This document shows positions 45,324-50,557 of a stretch of 64,000 nucleotides of DNA, piece after piece. Each line of letters opens with the position of its first letter. The stretch's first letter is position 1. Location of the stretch: contig RPFO01000041.1 in NCBI GenBank assembly GCA_009746045.1, forward strand, positions 4,802,420 to 4,866,419. The letters are read 5' to 3'. Below the pieces are notes generated by a model, which did not search any database, was not told where the DNA came from, and worked only from the letters and a program-made list of their open reading frames with translations. The position numbers and the translations under genes are program-made. Source of the DNA: Mesostigma viride. Lineage: Eukaryota; Streptophyta; Mesostigmatophyceae; Mesostigmatales; Mesostigmataceae.

Positions 45324-48300
45324 TGTATGTATGTATGTATGTATGTATGTATGTATGTATGTATGTATGTATGTATGTATGTATGTATGTATGTATGTAT
45401 GTATGTATGTATGTATGTATGTATGTATGTATGTATGTATGTATGTATGTATGTATGTATTTGTGGATGGATTGACGGATTTTATCCCCTATTCCTATGT
45501 ATTTTCTCACGTGTACGGCCTTATAAGCTTCGCCAATTCTGGCAAACCTAACGGTTCTTCCGAAAAATTGGCTCCGCCTGATTATATAGTAGTATATAAA
45601 TTATGATATACTACTATACACTATGCTTTTATTATACTAGTATTAAGTACTATATATAGGTAGATATATGCTATCTATTGTTATACTACTACTAGATATA
45701 ATTAAGTGACATTGGTCGACCCCTCCCTCACCTTATACTCAATTAAGTCCAGCAGCAGGTCGCAGGGGATGACCACACAGAACCTCTGCTATTCGAAAAC
45801 AGGGTCATGGTCCCACGTAGCAACTAGCCCATACAACAGTAATAACAGCTTTGATGAAAAAAGATGACGATGCTCCCCTCCCCCACCTTGTCCTCCGTAA
45901 AGTCCAGCAGCCGGTCGCAGGGGATGACCACCAGTGTGTCAACTGCGTCGCGCAGGTGCTTGAAGCCCAGCATGGCCTGTGGCATTATTGATGATGGTAG
46001 TAGTGATAATAATATTATTGTGACATACGCCAGAATAATCAAACATCCGCACACAAGCACACAAAGTTGACCGCGTCAGATTTGTGCAGCTGATAGAAGC
46101 TCAGCACGGCCTGCGGCGCGAATAGGGGCAGTAAAGTAGTGGCATAGGTGATATCAGGCGAATAAGTGGCGTAGGTGAATAAGGGTAATACAGTGGCATA
46201 GGAGATATAAGGCGAATTAGTGGCGTAGGTGAATAAGGGTAAGATAGTGGCATAGGTGATATTAGGCGAATAAGTGGCGTAGGCGAATATTAGGGTAAAA
46301 TAGAGGCAGACGTGAGTAGACGTCGGGTGAAGGAGGGCTGGTCAGCACATTAGCACACAACCATCAGTCGCGCAGCTGATGGTTGTGAGGAGTGAGGATT
46401 GAAGCCCGGAGATGATGGCCTACGACGTGACAGCAGCCGGTGGCAGCAGCAACAGCCAACAACGAAGCCATTAACCCTTAGTCCGCTTACCCATTTTTGG
46501 CACTTTCATACCCCTGAAAATGAAAAAAATCATAACTCACAGGCCACAACTCCAAATACCCCCAACCAAGATGCTAGGAGTATCTACACTTCAAGGGCTT
46601 TCAGAATATGCAATAATACCACGGCTTTATCAAAGCATTTGGATGATAGCTCTACTCAAAGTTGGCCAAAAGACGATCTTTTTTCCCCAAGGAAAAGTCT
46701 ACCCCCCCCTAACTTTCCAGGTAGGGTAGGGAATCTCAATATCAACATTGGACAACTTAGTTGGATAGTCCAATGATGGTTTCCTTGGGTCAGACCACCC
46801 GGATAACCCATTAGACCTATATAAGGTGCTCATATACGTGTGTGGGTTACGCGCGCGTAAACAGCCATCTATGACATGCAATACAAGAATGCATTATAAC
46901 AAGCTATAAAAGATTGCCAAAGGTGCTGGAATACAAACATGTTGCCTACCTGCATTAACGAAATGATATGCTCCAAAGAAATGCCATAAACTGGTCACTT
47001 TCATGGCTAATACCGCTCTTTACAGCAGGCATGGAAGCTTGCTGAAAGGTGCACTAAAATCTCGTCAAATATAATGCATGGGAGACGTATTCCGCTGCAA
47101 AAGACACGCAAACACGTTGCCGTATCTGGCTCGTTCACGTCCTGACCGGATTCCAGTGGCCGGGACCCTCATATCTCACACGTACCATTGCTTTACAGGC
47201 ATAGGTCGCCATAGCCGCATCATGCATGCATCCTTTATGATTACCAGTTGATGCTGCGTTCAAAGATTACCTATAAACGCGTCCGCATTCCCAGCAAACG
47301 CATCAGCGGACATCCCGTACCTAATCTGGATGCTTGGGCTGGCGCAGACTGCCCGGCCATGAGGATAAAATGGAAATGTGATAGGCGATGACTTGTCTGG
47401 CACTGACGACCAAGAAGGCAGTATTTTCCTACCTGTATTTTCCCAATCCTAAAAATCTGGCCATGTCTGACCTACGAAAATCACGCATCATCATTCTGAG
47501 CAACATTCTAAACCGTTTCTAGCCGCGAGACGCAAAATTTCCCTGATAACGGCACGTTGGCAGCCATATCTCGTCACGCGCGCGCGAGTGAAAATTTCCC
47601 GCCAAAGTCACGTGACCCCCTATGATTACAGCCCTATAATTACCAGGCTATGGCGGATATTACCCCCAAACCTATGCATCACCTTCGTCCCTAAGTGCTC
47701 CCGGACCCACCGGACAACTGTCCTCCGTCACGGAAGGCGCGGCGCTCTCGGCGCGGCGCGAAATTCGACCGTTAGTCAAACCCCCCGACAGGTCGGGGGG
47801 TTAGCGGACTAAGGGTTAAGCACACACATACAATCATCACACACCTACATTTAGCACACATATATTAAAGATGAGCCGCGCCACGCGGATGCAAACTTGC
47901 AAACGCCCGCCATCGCCTGCATCGTGATGTACGGCTTTTATACGCCAATTGCATTCTGAAGTTTGGCAGCCCCAACCCACCATTTGTGCGCGCTTGCGCC
48001 CCTCGAACGTGAACGGCTCGGTGACGACGGCAATAGCCAGCGCGCCCGTCTCACGCACCACCGACGCAATCACGGGCACAGCCCCCGTCCCCGTGCCCCC
48101 CCCCAGGCCCGCGGTCAGAAAGACCACGTCCGCGCCTTGCACCATCCGCTCGAGGGTCGTGCGTTCCTCGAGCGCGGTCGCACGGCCGATGACGGCATCA
48201 CCCCCCGCACCTGCGGGAAAGGGGGAGAGGGAGGGAATGGGAGCAGAACCGAGGGGGGAGGGGAAGTTGGAATAAATATTGGCCAATATTCTTAGTAACT

Positions 48301-50557
48301 GAGGGAGGAGAACCGAGGGGGAGGGGGGGAGGGGGCAGAAGGAAAATGAAGGGTGGGTGGGAGGGGGGGCGGGGAGCAAAGGAAGCAAGGTAAGGCAGGT
48401 AGCGTCGGGGTGTGGGGGAGGCGGCAGAAGGGAAATGAAGGGTAGGTGGGAGGGGGAGTGTGACTATAACTGGGCGAAGCGACCCCTCTATGGGGAGGGG
48501 CTGCCCTAGCGCAGCCTAGTGTCATGGTCACGGTCACTGTAATGGTCACTGTCAGTGGACCCCTTCTGAAGGGGCTGCCCTCGCGAAGGATAGGAAGGGA
48601 GGGAGAGAAACAAAGGAAGCAAGAGCATCTAGCTCACACGCTGAGCCTAGACATTGGCGTGAAACGAAGGAAGTTCAAGCTAAGCGCATGAGAAAAATAA
48701 GGAACCAGCTCCATGGCTGTCCTAAGAGAATAACTGAATTGGAGAGGGGGAGGTAGGTAGGTCAAAGGCGGAGGTACCAGGGCGAGCGATGGAGAAAAAC
48801 TAGGGGAGCGGGCCAAAAAAAGGTAGGGATGGTACGTGCAAGTTTAGGGGTTAGGGTTTAGGGTTCAGGGTTTAGGGTTGAGAGAGGGGACAGGGTGGGG
48901 GCACAGTGGACGGGTCGGAGGGAGCCGGTAGTGTCAAGGCCGGCAGTGAGCGCGGGTAAAGCAGAGTAAAGGGGGGAAGGAAAAAAGGGTGTGTGAACCC
49001 TTCTTTTTGGTGGGTCTGTGTGTAACCTCATGACACGAAAGGAGCTAATAAATAGTAGGAACGAGGCCAGCCGTTGGAGTTGCTGCCAGGCTCTAATGAC
49101 GACCCAATGGTCTAGCCCAATGGTCCAGCCCGATGGTCCAGCCCAATGGTCCAGCCCAATGGTCAAGCCCAATGGCCTAGCCATCCAAGAAGAGCCATAG
49201 AAACTTGGCTCTTCTCCTCCCGTGGCATACTAGACATATGGCTCTTCTACGCTCGCCGCATACTTGCCCTTCCGCAGTACCCAGCGGTGGTGGCGGACAC
49301 CGTCTAACACCGCCTCTCAAGGCCCCCCTTTTGTTCCCCCTGGGCGATGTGCTTGCCGAGCAGCTCACAGGGAGCAAGTTCCCCATGCAAGGCTATCAGA
49401 CGCCATGTCCCTACTCCGAGGCTTTCTGAGCATATTTCAGCACGCCTATCGGCCATGTCCATACCCCAAGCTTACCCTTCCCCGCGGCGATGTGCTCGCC
49501 CAGAACTAACTATTCCACCAAGTACGACACCAACCGCGACTACCTCCCAGTCCACGCCAACTTAAAACACTAATAGCGAGATAGGTACAGCTCACCCTTC
49601 CCCTTGGCGATGTGCTTGCCCAGCAGCACCCGGTTGGTGGCCAGGCTTTTCTCTAGCGCCGCCGCGTCCGCGTTGGCGGCCCAGAACTCAATGCCCGAGA
49701 GGCCGCCTGTTGCGTGCCAGGACAATACAGAGCAGATTACGTTTATGCTATCAGCTGGGCACTGCATAGGTTGAGTTGGCAGCCCCGAATTCGATGCCCA
49801 GGAGGCCGACTGTAAAAGCCAGAGCAGAAGAGAATGTTAACTCTTTGCCAGAACAGAAGGGGGTACAGCGCAGGTGACCACCACACTGGTATCTATTTGC
49901 CAGAACAGAAGGGGGTACAGCGCAGGTGACCACCACACTAGATCTCTTTGTCAGAACAGAAGGGGGTACAGAGCAGGTGACCACCACACTATATCTCTCT
50001 GCCAGAACAGAAGGGGGTACAGAGCAGGTGAGCACCACACTAGATCTCTTTGCCAGAACAGAAGGGGGTACAGAGCAGGTGACCACCACACTGGCATCTA
50101 TTTGATGCTATATTAGCTCTTTGGGCATTGGAGGTTGATGAGTTTCCAAGCACCACCCCCATCATGTAGACATTTGTTTGGCACCGCTTTCGTAGATCAT
50201 GTGGTCCACCGCGTTGCAGCCACCTAGTACTGATTCAGCCAGCACGGATGAATTACTGCCCCAGTAAGCTACTTGTAGCATCACCCACCCACCCCGGATC
50301 ATGTGGTCCACTGCGTTGCAACCACCTAGAACTGGTTCAGCCAGCACTGATGAATTACTGCCCCAGTAAGCTACTTTTAGCACCACCCACCCACCCCGGA
50401 TCATGTGGTCCACTGCGTTGCAGCCCCCGTTGCCGACGCCGATGACCTTGATGACCACACGCGATGACGGCTGCTGGATGCTGGCATCCGCCTCCTTGTC
50501 CGAATTGGGAGCCTGCTGTGAGGGGTCCCTGAGGGGGGGCGCCACAGTGGGGCGGAT
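32654..50557 (-). CDS. ftsZ2: FtsZ2-type plastid division GTPase gene, eight recognised exons
   Basis: Exons 50557-50395, 49706-49596, 48210-47981, 45976-45887, 36799-36722, 35046-34834, 34354-34268 and 33418-32654 join in phase, and the product aligns through the GTPase core without gaps that I could see. Landmarks: VIGVGNGGCNAVDHMI (Asn replaces a Gly usual in the first glycine loop), LTAGLGGGTGTGAVPVI (tubulin signature), FEGRKR, DTLVVIPCDRLLD, FGAADEVMRQGVQAVSDLI, NVDFADLKAVM (T7 catalytic loop intact), NVTGGADLTLHEVNEAAEIV and IIFGAVIDESF. FtsZ2 rather than FtsZ1 is suggested by MLGIGTGSGPKRAKEAA and by the C-terminal motif VPEFLRRGR, the type that binds ARC6 in plants. FtsZ2 forms the stromal division ring. 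The transit peptide and first exon(s) lie right of 50557 and were not found. The 8.9 kb intron between 36.8 and 45.9 kb holds a retrotransposon. Confidence 0.9.
33480..33536 (-). pseudogene. duplicate ftsZ2 last-exon start, complete alternative exon
   Basis: Acceptor TTTCAG at 33537 followed by GRIRMTVVATGSPIQARF and TAA. It duplicates the start of the real last exon, 60 bp upstream of it, keeps phase, and has a better pyrimidine context. If used it would end FtsZ2 without the linker and VPEFLRRGR motif. Confidence 0.6.
33680..33944. repeat. A/G-rich minisatellite, about 62 bp unit
   Basis: Four to five copies of a unit beginning CACCCCCCAAAGCAAAGAAA and ending CATGCATCCTCACCTG, in the ftsZ2 intron between 33.4 and 34.3 kb. 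Its frames stay open and give Lys-rich artefact ORFs. Confidence 0.9.
34268..34354 (-). CDS. ftsZ2: ftsZ2 exon VNEAAEIVYNLADP...DESFQ
   Basis: 29 codons; acceptor GTGCAG at 34355 after a (CA)n tract, donor CAG/GTAAGG at 34267. Two decayed copies of the donor end (DESFQ/GT and GESFQ/GT) occur in the following intron at about 34073-34100 and 33957-33982. Confidence 0.9.
34834..35046 (-). CDS. ftsZ2: ftsZ2 exon with T7 loop
   Basis: 71 codons from acceptor CCGCAG at 35047 to donor GAG/GTACGC at 34833. Encodes TPGLVNVDFADLKAVMTRAG, with the NxDxAD catalytic loop, through NVTGGADLTLHE. Confidence 0.92.
35207..35693. mobile_element. MITE with terminal inverted repeats
   Basis: 487 bp. The left end CTGGGTTTATACGAATTTTA and the right end, read on the minus strand, CTGGGTTTATACGACTTTTA share about 25 bp, with a second matching block (GTGGACGG) further inside. 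TTA flanks both sides (35204-35206, 35694-35696), suggesting a PIF/Harbinger-type 3-bp duplication. No ORF. Sits in a ftsZ2 intron. Confidence 0.65.
35694..36721. other. ftsZ2 intron, remainder
   Basis: No coding signal. A poly-G tract at about 36098-36111, and a short tandem repeat of CAGCACATCTGA at about 36188-36245. Confidence 0.5.
36722..36799 (-). CDS. ftsZ2: ftsZ2 exon TPVEDAFGAADEVMRQGV
   Basis: 26 codons; acceptor ATGCAG at 36800, donor TTG/GTGCGT at 36721. Matches the FtsZ H8-H9 region (TPVEDAFGAADEVMRQGVQA then VSDLIL). Confidence 0.9.
36895..36932 (-). pseudogene. decayed copy of the ftsZ2 CDRLLDFTEDK exon end
   Basis: Minus-strand reading CDWLLDLTEDR followed by GTGTGG. It lies on the other side of the retrotransposon from the real exon (45887) and from a second copy at about 45733-45777 (VVIPCDLLLDLIEYK/GTGAGG). 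The retrotransposon therefore landed inside an array of exon-end copies. Confidence 0.65.
37145..37537. repeat. (GTAT)n microsatellite, left of the retrotransposon
   Basis: About 98 GTAT units ending exactly at the left terminus of the tyrosine-recombinase element. The array resumes in the same orientation at the right terminus. Confidence 0.95.
37538..37727 (+). repeat. retrotransposon split repeat A1 with TATA promoter
   Basis: Nearly identical to A2 at 44603-44794. Starts ATTTTGTGAGCTAACGCTCG and ends TTTTTCTTGACTC. TATAAA at 37679-37684 (44745-44750 in A2) after a poly-C tract is a likely core promoter; the ORF1 ATG is 100 bp downstream. Confidence 0.85.
37786..38892 (+). CDS. retrotransposon ORF1, gag-like
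   Basis: 368 codons from ATG 37786. The N-terminal part has a block ALLGGGPRWLDRILALPDGR followed by RLDNLEKYLRRRGF. A similar block (GNWLERIQKLNQGRAKNVMD) occurs in the relic at 58.7 kb, which supports a conserved gag feature of this group. The middle is acidic and low-complexity; the C-terminal 120 residues are mostly helical (LLAHQIAFTLDTLNTELGW). No zinc knuckle. Role as structural protein is inferred from position. Confidence 0.75.
   Translation: MAEEVFQDAMADAVVPPALAAVRPPEAEWLNRMRVVPMDGSLKDIALRARALLGGGPRWLDRILALPDGRRLDNLEKYLRRRGFYVEPLPRETMQSAIAAMLRDALQDPGEEENYEEEEPRHEVREESGNNRRVSSGVGLRVDQFLAGGEVGKSGDRAGRQPPQTARSTQRGRQQAGEDGDALALAMGRLVMSGLLTSEQAIAAQGGRQTCTPGVELPSHATSVNVECGARQPLLPSALRSAESVAGGSIRGWLLATKPTWTGQGAEVRKLLAHQIAFTLDTLNTELGWLPRGMGHDAIKHMAAPEYLMKILTAITLADTMQGFKGAALAMLPLQEDAKLLWHPAVQSAMKAAELSNRLEKGKGPKKE
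38893..41333 (+). other. retrotransposon region between ORF1 and ORF2
   Basis: Starts with two copies of an 81-bp direct repeat (38905-39050). A perfect GC hairpin followed by T-runs lies at 39478-39531. At 41090-41310 there are GGCCGGGGGGG-type direct repeats (TTCCTGCTTGGCATATAGCA twice). No convincing ORF in the 39.6-41.1 kb part. Confidence 0.6.
39478..39531 (+). terminator. GC hairpin plus T-run, terminator-like
   Basis: CCGGGGGGGG and CCCCCCCCGG pair as a 10-bp stem with a 5-base loop (39478-39502); T8-A-T9 follows at 39513-39531. Looks like a terminator but its role in a nuclear retrotransposon is unknown. Confidence 0.4.
41334..44462 (+). CDS. retrotransposon ORF2: RT, RNase H, 2A motif, tyrosine recombinase
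   Basis: Continuous frame of 1,042 codons opening at TTG; the real start is unclear. RT: RKKPDGSMRLIVDNRPGN (about residue 170), RCWPMGNKHAVVVAQVIHM, and the catalytic ITIDDLHVS (about 346-354). RNase H: VVTDASTEGAGIVYADLPAA (Asp about 517), NIKEARVAAQGLEW (Glu), VRMVDSSAVLGCMVKG (Asp), WVYVRTSSNPADGPSR. Then GDVEANPGP, a 2A motif at 43413-43439. The recombinase follows: first Arg in QQYLRISEAW. The rest of the recombinase is in another frame after about 43884: FTLHSLRHGGATHDALRNIP supplies HxxR and DSVQRYVGLHRALL the nucleophile Tyr (stop at 44365). Hence residues after about 850 in this frame are not genuine. Confidence 0.88.
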   Translation: MTLRGQDAACAAVGALNWCGGGGRHPLNLPARATGPVQEAALQEIFKTCRAYCRQQPVVAAAGPAPVRDDYNTSGPFTTIQADKVAFPAPGEGGTVDVLGLLPPSVAAVYASEETLVRLLTPGERRVRFRATRGCAPAEYIKLLLRALEAAVVGGFYEQAPSAVNGVAGRKKPDGSMRLIVDNRPGNWLLVDPPAALLPHLGVIAELWVRAGCPVFGGTSDLEGYYNRLRLPDWLRKYCAWPAVDSQDVGLPGPARRVWPWMRCWPMGNKHAVVVAQVIHMAVLYRSGALDPRRGVSINMAQLLLVVDKGPLGQTVRLRWEEDPANPLAPAAIFDPPHDEEGLHAITIDDLHVSHCATATGVNQQLARAAAAYAAAGLPQKASKVVPASPDQRDVVALGVVHRRDGSIVPTAERLAGVVAATQAVLRRGFTYQRELESLVGKWVWIQLLCRPLLSLWGETYRLLHVMRADPWDWYARRRRWQLWQSVREELTAAVATAPFLRAPRAAPLAGRVVVTDASTEGAGIVYADLPAAQVQSLAQRREARGWATVALGASDTPWTVERLTEADYQVIATAPWRTAVSYRWGNPREHINIKEARVAAQGLEWSCRSLAVRGTRVVRMVDSSAVLGCMVKGRSSSYRLNQVARRVAALSLAADTRSHWVYVRTSSNPADGPSRARSAPVAGGWRRGLTSDGDVEANPGPRLRNARHRLLEGTVNPRSTLPRYHRAVSVFLAWLPPGEHDPTEAEALFCEWVSAVYESGGGRGRTLCQQAKQGLRLYQPSVVDSWQMADRMLRGWGRLVPCQSPPPVPWRLCYLAAVLLLSRHQTAMAALVLVAFQQYLRISEAWACTLGTWRSQGTPAWGRRVVRGHSCSGTPRQPKVVPSMSSWRTLSRWASCPRCAAAGHRGRWSSAGSRMRRRGPSGSVSGPSSSSRASSRCTRCGMVGPPTTPCATSRRRTSSGAAVGARLTRCSATWDSTGPCCWTSPRASGPWRIPGTRRTGAPTSGAIYCDPTRTHCGRLGCEPTCVYYGLRGQNGDVGRAV
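43763..44365 (+). CDS. recombinase C-terminal part, shifted frame of ORF2
   Basis: Genuine from about 43884 on. Encodes LLLRDPKTAQGGTQHVLVED, PLSLGLLSALCRGRAPGALV, then HSLRHGG and RYVG. Together with LRISE of the preceding frame this completes the R-H-x-x-R-Y set of tyrosine recombinases. The shift lies in the TTGGGGACG run, and no standard slippery heptamer is visible, so a one-base deletion or sequencing error is likelier than programmed shifting. Confidence 0.8.
   Translation: MATVLPRGCPATLPPSDRHGCAGAGGFPAVSAHQRGLGLHVGDVAFPGDPRLGPARGQGALLLRDPKTAQGGTQHVLVEDPLSLGLLSALCRGRAPGALVFGGLTYAQARSQWVSVWTQLQLPGKFTLHSLRHGGATHDALRNIPTADIQRRGRWRAADSVQRYVGLHRALLLDLPPRLWALAHSWDPAHWRAHFRGHLL
44447..44604 (+). 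repeat. retrotransposon split repeat B1
   Basis: GGGACGGGCAGTTTAGGTGT through AACACTGGAT; nearly identical to B2 at 44820-44977. Contains TTTGTAATAAAC, with a TGTAA polyadenylation signal of green-algal type. Confidence 0.85.
44974..45461. repeat. (GTAT)n microsatellite, right of the retrotransposon
   Basis: About 120 GTAT units, with single irregularities near 45234 and 45291. Same unit and orientation as the array at 37145-37537, so both are halves of one microsatellite of about 0.9 kb split by the element. Confidence 0.95.
45733..45777 (-). pseudogene. decayed copy of the ftsZ2 exon end
   Basis: Reads VVIPCDLLLDLIEYK followed by GTGAGG, 110 bp downstream of the real exon end at 45887. 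Confidence 0.7.
45887..45976 (-). CDS. ftsZ2: ftsZ2 exon HLRDAVDTLVVIPCDRLLD
   Basis: 30 codons; acceptor CCACAG at 45977, donor AAG/GTGGGG at 45886. AMLGFKHLRDAVDTLVVIPC then DRLLDFTEDK aligns gap-free with FtsZ. The donor lacks the usual A at +3. Confidence 0.9.
46120..46310. repeat. about 60-bp tandem repeat
   Basis: Three copies built from GTGGCATAGGTGATAT, CAGGCGAATAAGTGGCGTAG and GTGAATAAGGGTAA, in a ftsZ2 intron. Confidence 0.8.
46475..47815. mobile_element. piggyBac-like non-autonomous element 2
   Basis: 1,341 bp flanked by TTAA (46471-46474, 47816-47819). The ends share the perfect 13-bp inverted repeat CCCTTAGTCCGCT. A palindrome CCCCCCGACAGGTCGGGGGG lies just inside the right end. 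No transposase frame. Different sequence from element 1 but same architecture. Lies in a ftsZ2 intron. Confidence 0.8.
47981..48210 (-). CDS. ftsZ2: ftsZ2 exon with tubulin signature GGGTGTG
   Basis: 230 nt; acceptor CCGCAG at 48211, donor ATG/GTGGGT at 47980. Two bases complete a Gly codon begun in the previous exon, then 76 codons including VQGADVVFLTAGLGGGTGTG and AVVTEPFTFEGRKRAQM. Confidence 0.93.
48211..49595. other. ftsZ2 intron with telomere-like tract
   Basis: Non-coding. Contains purine-rich direct repeats at about 48300-48470 (GGGCAGAAGGAAAATGAAGG and variants), a degenerate TTTAGGG tract at 48844-48880, and a tandem AATGGTCCAGCCC/GATGGTCCAGCCC repeat at about 49106-49180. Confidence 0.7.
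48844..48880 (+). repeat. interstitial TTTAGGG telomere-like repeat
   Basis: About five units: TTTAGGG, GTTAGGG, TTTAGGG, TTCAGGG, TTTAGGG. This is the plant-type telomere unit, inside a ftsZ2 intron. Confidence 0.8.
49596..49706 (-). CDS. ftsZ2: ftsZ2 exon GLSGIEFWAANADAAALEK
   Basis: 111 nt; acceptor CAACAG at 49707, donor AAGG/GTGAGC at 49595. Joins the previous exon as MIRG-GLSGIEF and reads on to SLATNRVLLGKHIAKGKG. A copy of the exon start (GLLGIEFGAANS) lies at about 49772-49810. Confidence 0.92.
49843..50098. repeat. about 51-bp tandem repeat, five copies
   Basis: Unit contains TTGCCAGAACAGAAGGGGGT and ACAGAGCAGGTGACCACCAC. Located in the ftsZ2 intron next to the duplicated exon start. 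Confidence 0.9.
50195..50420 (-). repeat. 102-bp repeat carrying the ftsZ2 exon end, three copies
   Basis: GATCATGTGGTCCAC recurs at 50195, 50297 and 50399, exactly 102 bp apart. The first copy in transcription is the real exon end (CNAVDHMI, donor CGGG/GTGGG). The second copy keeps the donor and the third has lost it. Confidence 0.9.
50395..50557 (-). CDS. ftsZ2: ftsZ2 exon with first glycine loop
   Basis: 163 nt; acceptor CCACAG at 50558, donor CGGG/GTGGG at 50394. Encodes a 30-residue polar pre-core region (IRPTVAPPLRDPSQQAPNSD), then VVIKVIGVGNGGCNAVDHMI. Family members have GVGGGG at the loop; here the fourth position is Asn. The exon starts at an acceptor, so the transit-peptide exon is upstream. 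Confidence 0.9.

Noticed and set aside
32654-50557. Bacterial contamination as the source of FtsZ
   Set aside because: The coding sequence is split by eight phase-consistent exons with GT-AG introns and has an FtsZ2-type tail.
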